Origin: Elusimicrobiota bacterium
GTDB lineage: Bacteria; Elusimicrobiota; Elusimicrobia; UBA1565; UBA9628
DNA: 60,664 bases
Direction of reading: 5' to 3'
NCBI GenBank assembly: GCA_016212795.1
Contig: JACRDT010000001.1
Coordinates: forward strand, 1-60,664
The notes under the pieces were generated by a model that was given only the letters and a program-made list of their open reading frames with translations, did no database searches and was not told the DNA's origin. Below are positions 1-7,057 of the stretch, piece after piece. The translations under genes and the position numbers were made by a program. The first letter of the stretch is position 1, and the number at the start of each line of letters is the position of its first letter.

Positions 1-147
1 GGTCGCTCCCAAGGCCGTCACCTGCGCCAGGGCGAGGTCCACGAAGATCACCTCCCGCTCCACCACATGGAGCCCGAAGTAGGCGAAGACGCCGGTCAGG
101 ACCAGACAGGCCAGGAACGGCCAAGCGAGCAGTTGGATGATGTCCAT
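1..147 (-). CDS. Metal ABC transporter permease (ZnuB/TroC type), 3' part missing
   Basis: The first 49 codons of an inner-membrane permease are visible; the gene runs off the window edge. The N-terminus (MDIIQLLAWPFLAC, then VLTGVFAYFGLHVVERE) is the typical opening of the ABC-3 family of zinc/manganese permeases, with TM1 followed by the LHVVER..FVDLALAQ segment. The ATG at 147 has a strong Shine-Dalgarno (GGGAGGTGA, about 6 bases away). It lies 7 bases after the substrate-binding protein gene and must be co-transcribed with it. The ATPase subunit is not in view and may follow downstream, outside the window. Confidence 0.88.
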   Translation of the reverse strand, partial: MDIIQLLAWPFLACLVLTGVFAYFGLHVVEREVIFVDLALAQVTALGAT

Positions 148-154
148 GGCCGGG

Positions 155-1072
155 TCACCTCCCGCCCTGCAGCGAATCCGTGAGCAGCTTGAGGCCGGCG
201 TCGAAGAGGTCGAAATAGGTCTTGATCTCCCCGCGCCCGCCCACCGAAGGGGTGAAGACGACCAGCTTCGCTCCGGTCTCCCGCGCGATCTTCTCGGGGA
301 GCTTCGGGTCGAAGTACGGCTCCACCAGCAGCACGGAGACCTTCTCCGCCTTGATCTTGGCGACAAGGGACCGGACATGGGCGGGAGAGGCCGGGATGCC
401 GGGCTTGGGCTCGATGAAGTCCACCACGTCGAGGCCGAAGTGCTTGGCGAAATTGGGCCAGGAATTGTGATAGGTGACGACCTTCATCCCCTTGATCGGA
501 GAAACCAGGGCGGCCCACTCCTTCTCCTTCTCCGCCAGCCTCGACTCGAAGCGCGCGAGATTGTCCTGGTAGGATTGGGCATGATCGGGCTCGAATTCCG
601 TCAGCTTCCTGGCGATGCTCCTGGCGATAGCCAAGCCGTTGCCGGGATCGAGCCAGAAATGCGGGTTGCCCAGGGGATGCACGTCCCCCATGGACCTGTC
701 GACGCCCCCGGAGGCCTTCTGCAGGATGTCGCAGCCCTCGGAGGCATCGAGGAAGCCGGCATTCCCCGGCAGGATACGCTCATTCCTGGCGCTGGTGAGC
801 AGCGAGGGGGCCCAACCCACCTCCAGCTCCAGGCCGACCTGGATGAAGAGGTCCGCTTTCTTGAGCCTGAGGAGGTAGCTGGGTTTGGCCTCGACGAAGT
901 GGGGATCCTGGTAGCCTTTGGCGATGGAGACCACGTCGATGCGGTCGCCGCCGACCTCCCGCGCCAAAGCAGCCAGGTCTTCGGTCGTGGTGACCACCTG
1001 GAGTTTGGCCATGATGGGCGAGGCCGTCAGGCACAGGAGCAGGAAGGACGCCAACACTCTTCTGATGGTCAT
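155..1072 (-). CDS. Periplasmic metal-binding protein of an ABC importer (ZnuA/TroA family)
   Basis: 305-residue cluster A-I solute-binding protein that captures Zn2+ or Mn2+ in the periplasm for the adjacent permease. Residues 1-22 are a signal peptide (LLLCLTASPIMA). Likely metal ligands are H58 (QDPHF), H138 (NPHFWLDP) and H202 (TYHNSW), with an acidic residue from the C-terminal lobe near 251-255 (EPYFDP). There is no long His-rich loop of the kind many ZnuA proteins have, so the metal cannot be fixed from sequence. The start at 1072 is chosen because AGGAGG lies 6 bases upstream; an upstream in-frame ATG at 1102 lies inside the preceding gene. It follows the outer-membrane protein gene by 10 bases. 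Confidence 0.9.
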   Translation of the reverse strand: MTIRRVLASFLLLCLTASPIMAKLQVVTTTEDLAALAREVGGDRIDVVSIAKGYQDPHFVEAKPSYLLRLKKADLFIQVGLELEVGWAPSLLTSARNERILPGNAGFLDASEGCDILQKASGGVDRSMGDVHPLGNPHFWLDPGNGLAIARSIARKLTEFEPDHAQSYQDNLARFESRLAEKEKEWAALVSPIKGMKVVTYHNSWPNFAKHFGLDVVDFIEPKPGIPASPAHVRSLVAKIKAEKVSVLLVEPYFDPKLPEKIARETGAKLVVFTPSVGGRGEIKTYFDLFDAGLKLLTDSLQGGR

Positions 1073-1082
1073 GTGATTCCTC

Positions 1083-2189
1083 CTAGAAGGGATGCGTTCC
1101 ATGGGGGCCGATGTTGAAGGTCACTTTCAGGAATCCGAGATGCTCGTCCGTCCCATCTGATTTGCGGACCGTCCTTCCTTGGAGGCTGACGAGGCAGAAC
1201 TCCGAGGGCATGAAGGTCACATACAGCAGCCCCCCGTGTTCATGCCCGGCATTGTCGGTCGGGGACTCCGTCCAATCGAAGCGGCCGCCCGCGCGCCAGC
1301 GCCTCGCGAACTGGTACTCGAGGTGGCTGAACAGCCCCTTGCTGGCGACCGTGGAGGCGGAGCCGTTGTCCCGCTGGTTCCACAGCGCCTCGGTCTGCCA
1401 GAAAGCGGAGCGGTAGACCGCCCGCCGAGGGTCCTTCCAGCGGAAGGTGAGGTCGAAGCCGTAGAGCTGGCTGCGCAGGGTCTTGGAGGATGAGTCGACC
1501 GCGTTGAACTCCTGTCCGGCCGCCCCGTAAGCGTAGCTCGCGCCCAGGGTCATGTTGGCCGACTCCGTGAGGTCGTAGTAGCCGCTCGCCCGGCCGATGT
1601 GGAGCAAGTCCTTGCGCCTGGCCTTGCCGAACGTCGGAGCTTCCGACGAATCGGGGGTCACAATGGTCTCGGCGTCTAGTTCCATGAACAGCCAGGGATT
1701 GGGCACGTGCCAGGAGAGCGCCGCGCCGAGGCTCGAAAGCCCCTCTTCGCCGAAATACTTCTCGTGGACCAGGGGGCGGTCCGCGAAAGCCGTTTCCGGG
1801 GCATGAGTCCGGTTGAATTTGCCGAAGTCGGGCCTGAATTTGCCCGCCTTCAGCCCCAGGTCATACGGCAGATGGAACCAGTCGAGATACCCTTCCTCAA
1901 GGTCCACCTTCCCGTCGCCGTCAACGGAGATAAAGACATCGGCCTTGGCGTAAGGGTCCACCACGGACTGCAGACCGAGTTCAACCTCTTTGAACTGGAC
2001 CGCGGCCGGCTTTTCCTGGCCGTCCGGGACTTTCCTCCGGCCCGCCTCGGCCTGGAGCCAGCCCACCGCGCTGATGTTGGGGTTGAGAAGGTTCGAGGCC
2101 TGGAGCGCCCCGCCCCCGGGGCGCGGCGTCGATTCCTGCGCCCAGACAGCGTGGCTCCCGAGCAGCAGCATTGGCAAAATGAGACGCAT
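1083..2189 (-). CDS. Outer-membrane beta-barrel protein of the metal-uptake operon
   Basis: About 368 residues with a signal peptide ending near VWAQ, then alternating hydrophobic/aromatic strands and a C-terminus ending in His-Pro-Phe, typical of outer-membrane barrels. Segments such as NPNISAVGWLQAE, KAGKFRPDFGKFNRTHAPE and RPLVHEKYFGEEGL resemble an uncharacterised porin-like family often found beside zinc/manganese ABC genes. I infer passage of the metal or a chelate across the outer membrane. AGGAGG is 3 bases from the ATG at 2195 and 9 bases from the ATG at 2189; the latter spacing is better. It lies in one operon with the binding protein and permease. Confidence 0.75.
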   Translation of the reverse strand: MRLILPMLLLGSHAVWAQESTPRPGGGALQASNLLNPNISAVGWLQAEAGRRKVPDGQEKPAAVQFKEVELGLQSVVDPYAKADVFISVDGDGKVDLEEGYLDWFHLPYDLGLKAGKFRPDFGKFNRTHAPETAFADRPLVHEKYFGEEGLSSLGAALSWHVPNPWLFMELDAETIVTPDSSEAPTFGKARRKDLLHIGRASGYYDLTESANMTLGASYAYGAAGQEFNAVDSSSKTLRSQLYGFDLTFRWKDPRRAVYRSAFWQTEALWNQRDNGSASTVASKGLFSHLEYQFARRWRAGGRFDWTESPTDNAGHEHGGLLYVTFMPSEFCLVSLQGRTVRKSDGTDEHLGFLKVTFNIGPHGTHPF

Positions 2190-2237
2190 GGACATAGTCC
2201 TCCTGACTGTGAGATTCCTTTGACGGATTCGGGGAGG

Positions 2238-2510
2238 CTAGGCCGAAGGAGGGCCGCGGGTGGTTTCCGGGGACGCCGCCGCCAGCCCGGGCGCCACATC
2301 GGGAACGCTCGCTTTGAGGAGGACCGACCGGACCGGCGGAGCCGGGGGCTCGATGGAAGGCGCGGCGAAGATGGCCGCGCCATGGCACAGGCAACAATGG
2401 CCGTCCGTGTCCGCTGGGCCGAAGAAGTCGTGATGGGCCCTGTGAACCGCCACCGCCAGGCAGGCCGCCAGCGACAACAACAGACCGACGCGCCGCGGCA
2501 ACGAACTCAT
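2238..2510 (-). CDS. Small His/Cys-rich membrane-anchored peptide, first gene of metal operon
   Basis: 90 residues from the ATG at 2510: one N-terminal hydrophobic helix (VGLLLSLAACLAVAVH), then HRAHHDFFGPADTDGHCCLCHG, split here as HRAHHDFF and DGHCCLCHG, and a Pro/Ala tail ending TTRGPPSA. The HCCLCH cluster suggests metal binding. The architecture (one TM, Cys/His motif, Arg-Gly-Pro-Pro end) is reminiscent of DUF2946/CopL-like small proteins, but that is a weak match by eye. Start choice: the ATG at 2510 sits exactly 6 bases after a TATAAT hexamer, implying a leaderless transcript; the ATG at 2543 would lie upstream of that promoter. It probably leads the operon with the barrel protein, binding protein and permease. 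Confidence 0.6.
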   Translation of the reverse strand: MSSLPRRVGLLLSLAACLAVAVHRAHHDFFGPADTDGHCCLCHGAAIFAAPSIEPPAPPVRSVLLKASVPDVAPGLAAASPETTRGPPSA

Positions 2511-2516
2511 GCTCGC

Positions 2517-2522
2517 ATTATA
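2517..2522 (-). promoter_or_regulatory. -10 box TATAAT, six bases before the ATG at 2510
   Basis: A consensus TATAAT reads on the minus strand at 2522-2517, separated by GCGAGC from the ATG at 2510. Transcription would start at or next to the ATG. The upstream -35 region is only weakly recognisable (TTTTGA with a 17-base spacer). Confidence 0.6.
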
Positions 2523-2539
2523 GGTTTTTTCCGCCGCAT

Positions 2540-3346
2540 TCAAAAGAACGGATGCTCGAACGAAAGATAGGCCAGCACGCCGCTCTCGCCCTTGGAGGGG
2601 CCCACGCCGACCGGGAACGCAATCCCGGGGACGATCTGGAGGCCGGACTCGAAATTGACGGCGAACCTCATTCCCGGGCTGAGGAACGCGGTCTCGCCGC
2701 GGGACTTGGAGCCGTCCGGCTCGACCGACTCGAAAGAGCTCCAGGCCGCCTCGAACATGAGGCTGAAGTTGTTGTTGACGGAAAAGATCGCGCTGGCTCC
2801 ATGGTTGAACGAGAGCGTGTCCGCCTTGGCCCCTCCCGGTTCCCGGGCGGACGGAACGAGGGTGGCGCCCGCGTTCCAGTGGGTCACCCAGCGGTCGGAA
2901 AGCTCGACGCTCAGCGGGATGTTGACCTGCACCCCGGTCGAGCCGCTGCCGAACCCATCTTTGTAGTCGCCGGTGGGAAGCAGCAAGGAAAGCCGGGGAG
3001 CCATGGCGACCGGCCCCTTGAAGAGCAGCTGATAGCGATAGTTGAGCGCGACATCCCCGATCCGGCTCGCCCTGACCGGCTCATCGAGATGGTTGATGGG
3101 GACCGTGATGGACACTTGATGGGCCTGCCCTGGAGCCGGCCATTCCTCGGTGAACGAGTACGCCCAAGTCTTGCTTTTGCCCAGGTACTGGTAGGTCTGG
3201 ATGTGCTGGATGACCCCCGGCTCCTGATTGTACGCTTCCTCGATCAAGAAGGAATTGTCCTGGATCCTCTTCGTCTCTTCCGCTCGAGCCGCGGCCGAGA
3301 ACAGGACGCCGGCGACCGCGACCATGCCCCACGTTCCGAATCTCAT
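2540..3346 (-). CDS. Outer-membrane transport protein of the Feo operon (MetA-pathway/PF13557-like barrel)
   Basis: 268 residues with a signal peptide (MVAVAGVLFSAAARA) and a predicted barrel: alternating strands, an aromatic-rich body and a C-terminal FEHPFF. The pattern FTEEWPAPGQAHQVSITVP and LNYRYQLLF resembles the phenol MetA-pathway transporter family (PF13557), whose members are generic outer-membrane barrels. The ATG at 3346 overlaps the feoB stop as ATGA, so translation is coupled. Its place as last gene of the ferrous iron operon suggests an outer-membrane route for iron; this is inference from context only. Confidence 0.72.
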   Translation of the reverse strand: MRFGTWGMVAVAGVLFSAAARAEETKRIQDNSFLIEEAYNQEPGVIQHIQTYQYLGKSKTWAYSFTEEWPAPGQAHQVSITVPINHLDEPVRASRIGDVALNYRYQLLFKGPVAMAPRLSLLLPTGDYKDGFGSGSTGVQVNIPLSVELSDRWVTHWNAGATLVPSAREPGGAKADTLSFNHGASAIFSVNNNFSLMFEAAWSSFESVEPDGSKSRGETAFLSPGMRFAVNFESGLQIVPGIAFPVGVGPSKGESGVLAYLSFEHPFF

Positions 3347-5319
3347 AGGACGACCCCCAGGAAGCTCAGGATGTGGTTCAGCGCGAACCCAACGAAGAAC
3401 GCGAAGGGGAAGATGAAGGCCGCCATGCCCATGGCCATCCACTTGCCCCGCTCCTTCCAGGTCACGGCGAACTGGGCCACGCAGGGGATGAAGAGCGTCA
3501 GGATCACCGCGGCGACCAGGAGCGCGTTGCCCGACAGGGTCCCGGCCTTGGCCAGGTCGAAGAGCCCCGCGGCGCCGAAGTCCCGCCGGAAGAAGCCATA
3601 GAGGAACGCGGGGCTCGCGCCCGCGGGCAGGCCCGCCCATTGGACCGGGTAGCTGATGAGCCGGATGAGCACGTCGAAGAGGCCGGTGAGCCTGCCCAAC
3701 CAGATGACCGCGCTGGCCAGGACGAAGAGCGGCAGCACCTCCTTGAAGTACCATACCATCCGGGTGTAGGTCTTGGTGAACACGTTCAGGGCGCTCGGGA
3801 GCCTCAGGGGCGGCAGCTCCATGAAGAAGTCCGCGTCCTCCCCTGGTATCAGGCGCTTGCCTAGGAACCCGGCCAGCACGAACGTCAGGCCCACGGTGAA
3901 GCCCCAGACGGCCAGCATCCCGGGGTGGCCGGCCATGAGCGCCATGAGGACGCCCAACTGCGCCGAGCAGGGTATGGCCAGGGCCAGCAGGAAGGTGGCG
4001 AGGATGCGCTCCTTGGTCGACTCGAGGGTCCTGGTCACGACCGTCGCCATGGTGCTGCAGCCGAACCCCAGGGTGATGGGGATGACCGCCCTCCCGCTCA
4101 AGCCGATGAGCTTGAACGCCTTGTCGACCAGCATGGCCAGCCGCGGCAGGTAGCCCGTGTCCTCGATGATGGAGAAGGCGATGAAAAAGGAGGCCACGAT
4201 GGGGAAGATGATCGCCACCGCGTAGCGCACCCCGAGCGTCACGACGCCGTACTCCCCGGCGAACAGGTCGAAGAGCGCTCCCGAGCCGAAGAGCCCGGCG
4301 AAGAAGGCGTCGACCCCGGGGTTGACGCGGTTCTCGAAGAACGTCTCGATGAGGTCCACCATGGTCCCGGCCCCGAACCCCCCGACGAACTTGTAGAGCC
4401 CGAACCACAGGACCCCGGCCAGGATGGGCAGGCCCCACACCGGATGGATCATGAGCCGGCTCAGGGCCTCCTTCCAACGGCCCGCCTTCTCCCGGGGCTG
4501 GACCGTGAGCCATTCCTCGACGACAGCGGTCGCCGCGGCCTGTCGCTCCCGGGAAAGCCTCATGGCCGCTTCCCGTGAGGAAGCGTCGCAGGCCAGGGCC
4601 TGTATCTTCCCAAGCTCGGGCTCGGCGGCCAGCATGGCCATGGTCTCCCGGTCGTTCTGGAGGGCCAGGATCGCGAGCAGGCGAGGGGAGACCGGGTGCT
4701 CGTTCTTCAGGAGCTTCGCGACCCCGGCGATGCGGCCCTCCATCTCCGCCGTGTAAGGCCTGTGCTGCCCGTCGTACTGGTATTTCCCTTCCAGCACCTC
4801 GACGATCCTGGAGCGGAGGTTCTCGATGCCCGCCCCGCTGACCGCCACGGTCTGCGCCACGGGAACGCCCAGGTCGTGCTCGAGGTGCGCGATGTCGAGC
4901 CGCATGCCGCTGCCGAGCATCTCGTCGTAGAGGTTGAGCACGAGGATGACCGGCAGCCCGCTCTCCACGAGCTGGAACGTGAGCGGGAGCATCCGCTCCA
5001 GGTTCTTCGCGTCCACGACGTGCAGGATGACGTCCGGCCTGCCCATGAGGACCATGCGCCGGGCCACGGCCTCCTCCTCCGTGATCGAGCACAGGGAGTA
5101 CATCCCGGGCGTGTCCAGCACCGCGTACTCGTGATGGCCCCCGACCCTCATCACGCCCGAGGAGACGTCCACCGTGGTCCCGGGGTAGTTGCTGACCGTC
5201 ACGTAGCTGCCGGTAAGGACGTTGAACAGGGCGCTCTTGCCGACGTTGGGGTTGCCCACGAGGAACACTTTCTTCTTCCCGTCCAGCCGGCCGGCCGGCC
5301 CCCCGCGCCCGCAATCCAT
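3343..5319 (-). CDS. feoB: Ferrous iron transport protein B
   Basis: 658-residue inner-membrane Fe2+ transporter with an N-terminal GTPase domain. G1 is GNPNVGKS (residues 22-29), G3 is DTPGMYS and G4 is NLYDE. The membrane part has two Gate-like repeats and the conserved GFGCSTMA and IPCSAQL segments, with FIPCVAQFAVTWKE near the end. The protein is at the short end for FeoB, mainly from a compact helical insertion. The start at 5319 lies 3 bases after the stop of the regulator/FeoA gene, and the stop overlaps the start of the barrel gene. Regulation is probably through the iron-responsive promoter at 6180-6227. Confidence 0.96.
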   Translation of the reverse strand: MDCGRGGPAGRLDGKKKVFLVGNPNVGKSALFNVLTGSYVTVSNYPGTTVDVSSGVMRVGGHHEYAVLDTPGMYSLCSITEEEAVARRMVLMGRPDVILHVVDAKNLERMLPLTFQLVESGLPVILVLNLYDEMLGSGMRLDIAHLEHDLGVPVAQTVAVSGAGIENLRSRIVEVLEGKYQYDGQHRPYTAEMEGRIAGVAKLLKNEHPVSPRLLAILALQNDRETMAMLAAEPELGKIQALACDASSREAAMRLSRERQAAATAVVEEWLTVQPREKAGRWKEALSRLMIHPVWGLPILAGVLWFGLYKFVGGFGAGTMVDLIETFFENRVNPGVDAFFAGLFGSGALFDLFAGEYGVVTLGVRYAVAIIFPIVASFFIAFSIIEDTGYLPRLAMLVDKAFKLIGLSGRAVIPITLGFGCSTMATVVTRTLESTKERILATFLLALAIPCSAQLGVLMALMAGHPGMLAVWGFTVGLTFVLAGFLGKRLIPGEDADFFMELPPLRLPSALNVFTKTYTRMVWYFKEVLPLFVLASAVIWLGRLTGLFDVLIRLISYPVQWAGLPAGASPAFLYGFFRRDFGAAGLFDLAKAGTLSGNALLVAAVILTLFIPCVAQFAVTWKERGKWMAMGMAAFIFPFAFFVGFALNHILSFLGVVL

Positions 5320-5322
5320 GCG

Positions 5323-6000
5323 CTACTTCCCTTCTCCCCTGCCGAGACGGACATGGATGCGCCCGGCCAGCCCTTTGTCCATCGCGAACTGGCTCTCGCC
5401 CAGCTGCACGAGGTGGGCGGGGGTCTTCTTGAGGAGCTTCACGGTCTGGCCGGGAAGGATCCCCATGGCGGTCAGCTTGTCCATGCCCCCGGCGTCCGGG
5501 GACTTCACGAACGCGATCTTCCCGGCGTCGCCCGGCTCGCATTCCGAGAGAGGCAGGACCAACCGGCGGGCGTGCGAGCGGCCCTCCGCGCAGCACGGCC
5601 CCGGCGGGATCGACCGGCCGTGGGGGCACGAGGACGGGTGGCCCAGGAGGGTGCAGATGCTCTCCTCCACCCCGTCCTGGAGCACGTGCTCGAACCTGCA
5701 GCCCCACTCGTGGATGATCTCTTTCTTGACGTCGAGCACGTCGGCCAGGAGCCGCTCGGCCAGCCGATGGCGCCTCACGCAGCGGCGGGCTTCCTCCCAT
5801 CCCTTGGCCGTGAGCTCAAGGGCCTGCCCGGCGAGGGGACCGGGCGCCGCCAAGCCTCCCTCCGCCAGCTCCGAGGCCGCCAAAGCCTCCGGGGCCGACG
5901 AGTCAGGCGAGGAAGGCGGCAGCCCCCAACGCTGCCCGCGCTCCTTGTTCTCGATCCAGTACCTCTCCAGCGCCTCGTGCGCCGCTTCCGACAGGTTCAT
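5323..6000 (-). CDS. DtxR-family regulator with C-terminal FeoA/SH3 domain
   Basis: 225 residues. The middle (RRHRLAERLLADVLDV, then EWGCRFEHVLQ and SSCPHGRSIP) is the metal-binding/dimerisation domain of DtxR/IdeR/MntR repressors. The C-terminus (LTAMGILPGQTVKLL, then LVQLGESQFAMDKGLAGRI) is a FeoA-type SH3 domain. The N-terminal winged helix (about residues 1-75) is divergent and its recognition helix is not clear, so the protein may serve as a FeoA with a vestigial regulator domain rather than an active repressor. No separate feoA is seen. The ATG at 6000 overlaps the preceding small gene's TGA. It could autoregulate the operon. Confidence 0.85.
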   Translation of the reverse strand: MNLSEAAHEALERYWIENKERGQRWGLPPSSPDSSAPEALAASELAEGGLAAPGPLAGQALELTAKGWEEARRCVRRHRLAERLLADVLDVKKEIIHEWGCRFEHVLQDGVEESICTLLGHPSSCPHGRSIPPGPCCAEGRSHARRLVLPLSECEPGDAGKIAFVKSPDAGGMDKLTAMGILPGQTVKLLKKTPAHLVQLGESQFAMDKGLAGRIHVRLGRGEGK

Positions 6001-6176
6001 GGTTCCCCCCCCAACAATCGCCGCAGACGCCCGAGCCACGGCGGCGGCAGGGGCGTCTCGTAGCGGCACCGGGGACACCGCGCCATGCGGCACTCGCCCG
6101 ACGCCAGCGGGCAGCCCTGGCAGGAGTTCCTGGCCAGGGCCTCGTCGAACTCCATGGAACACAGCGCGCACTTCAT
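5997..6176 (-). CDS. Small Cys-rich protein leading the feo operon (FeoC-like position)
   Basis: 59 residues if started at the ATG at 6176: two CxxC-type pairs (MKCALC near the start, RCPRC later) and further cysteines at NSCQGC and GEC, enough to bind an Fe-S cluster or zinc. The upstream in-frame ATG at 6200 is excluded because it forms part of the TATAAT box and lies upstream of the expected transcription start near 6192. The leader is then only about 16 bases and has no Shine-Dalgarno. The stop overlaps the next gene as ATGA. I propose a small iron-sensing or FeoC-like accessory role from position and cysteines; no homology is demonstrated. Confidence 0.65.
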   Translation of the reverse strand: MKCALCSMEFDEALARNSCQGCPLASGECRMARCPRCRYETPLPPPWLGRLRRLLGGEP

Positions 6177-6179
6177 ATT

Positions 6180-6227
6180 GAAAGTGATTATCAATTTCAT
6201 TATAGCAGACCCGCCCCCCCCTGTCAA
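6180..6227 (-). promoter_or_regulatory. feo operon promoter with overlapping Fur-box-like operator
   Basis: On the minus strand, TTGACA (6227-6222) and TATAAT (6204-6199) are both perfect consensus hexamers with a 17-base spacer. Directly overlapping the expected start point is GAAATTGATAATCACTTTC (6198-6180), which matches the Fur consensus GATAATGATAATCATTATC at 15 of 19 positions. Fur bound there would block RNA polymerase. The operon's own DtxR-type regulator is an alternative ligand of this site. Confidence 0.85.
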
Positions 6228-6268
6228 GGACACGGAACCAACGGGGGCCTCCGCTCGTATATAAGGAT

Positions 6269-7000
6269 ATGCCCCCGCTCCCGGCCCTCGGGAAGGCCCT
6301 GCTCCGCCTGGTCTTCCCCCAGACCTGCGCCCACTGCCAGGAGGACCTTCCCGGGAGCCGGACCGACCCACTCTGCGAGGCCTGCGCGAAGCTGCTGGCG
6401 CCGGCGGAGCCCCCCTTCTGCTCCCGCTGCGGCGACCGGGTGGGGGCCTCCCGGACCCACTGCCGCCCCTGCTCGAAACGCCTCTTCGCCTGCGGCCTCA
6501 TCCGGCCGGCGTTCTACTACGGGGGCGCGGCCGCGTCCCTGGTCCACGCCTTCAAGTACCGCGGCAGGGGGGACGCCGCCCGCTTCTGCGGACGCCGCAT
6601 GGCCGAAGGCCTCGGGCGCTCGCCCGAACTCCGGGGGTTCGACCGCGTCGTCCCCGTCCCGCTCCACCCGTCAAGGCTGCGGGAGCGGGGCTACAACCAG
6701 GCCCTGCTCCTCGCCGAGGAGGTGGCCTCGGCCTCGGGCAAGCCCGTCTCGGACCTGCTGGTCCGCCGCGTCGCGACCAAGCCCCAATGGAACCTGGCCC
6801 GCGGCCAGAGGAGCGCCAACCTCGCCGGAGCGTTCATGGCGCGAGACGGGCTCCCCGCGGGCGCCAAGGTCCTGCTCATCGACGACGTCTGCACGACGTC
6901 GGCCACCCTGGAAGAATGCGCCAAGGCGCTCAAGGCCGCCGGGGCGGCCTCGGTACACGCCCTGGTCTTCGCCCGCCAATCCCTCAAGGGAGAGCGCTGA
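6269..7000 (+). CDS. comF: ComF family phosphoribosyltransferase-like protein
   Basis: 243 residues. An N-terminal zinc-finger-like region has paired cysteines (TCAHC, LCEAC, FCSRC, HCRPC), and the C-terminal phosphoribosyltransferase domain carries the PRPP motif VLLIDDVCTTSATL near residue 210. ComF proteins support DNA uptake and single-stranded DNA handling in competent bacteria. YNQALLLAEEVA and NLAGAFM are family signatures. The start has AAGG only 2 bases upstream, too close for a Shine-Dalgarno, while TATATA ends 5 bases before the ATG, so the transcript may be leaderless. It is divergent from the feo operon. Confidence 0.93.
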   Translation: MPPLPALGKALLRLVFPQTCAHCQEDLPGSRTDPLCEACAKLLAPAEPPFCSRCGDRVGASRTHCRPCSKRLFACGLIRPAFYYGGAAASLVHAFKYRGRGDAARFCGRRMAEGLGRSPELRGFDRVVPVPLHPSRLRERGYNQALLLAEEVASASGKPVSDLLVRRVATKPQWNLARGQRSANLAGAFMARDGLPAGAKVLLIDDVCTTSATLEECAKALKAAGAASVHALVFARQSLKGER

Positions 7001-7057
7001 CGTCGAGGCGGCCGGCCGAGCGCCCGCCGTCCGGGGAGGCGATGGAGGGACCGCCTC

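Noticed and set aside
3347..5800. A very long minus-strand open frame (over 1000 codons with the barrel gene) running through feoB and the regulator
   Set aside because: Only its last 269 codons (2540-3346) look like a protein. The rest is Arg/Gly/Pro-rich shadow coding in high-GC DNA, while another frame encodes FeoB with all motifs.
7001..7057. Intrinsic terminator between comF and the histidine kinase gene
   Set aside because: A 7-bp GGAGGCG/CGCCTCC stem exists, but it has no U-tract and overlaps the kinase stop region; support is too weak.
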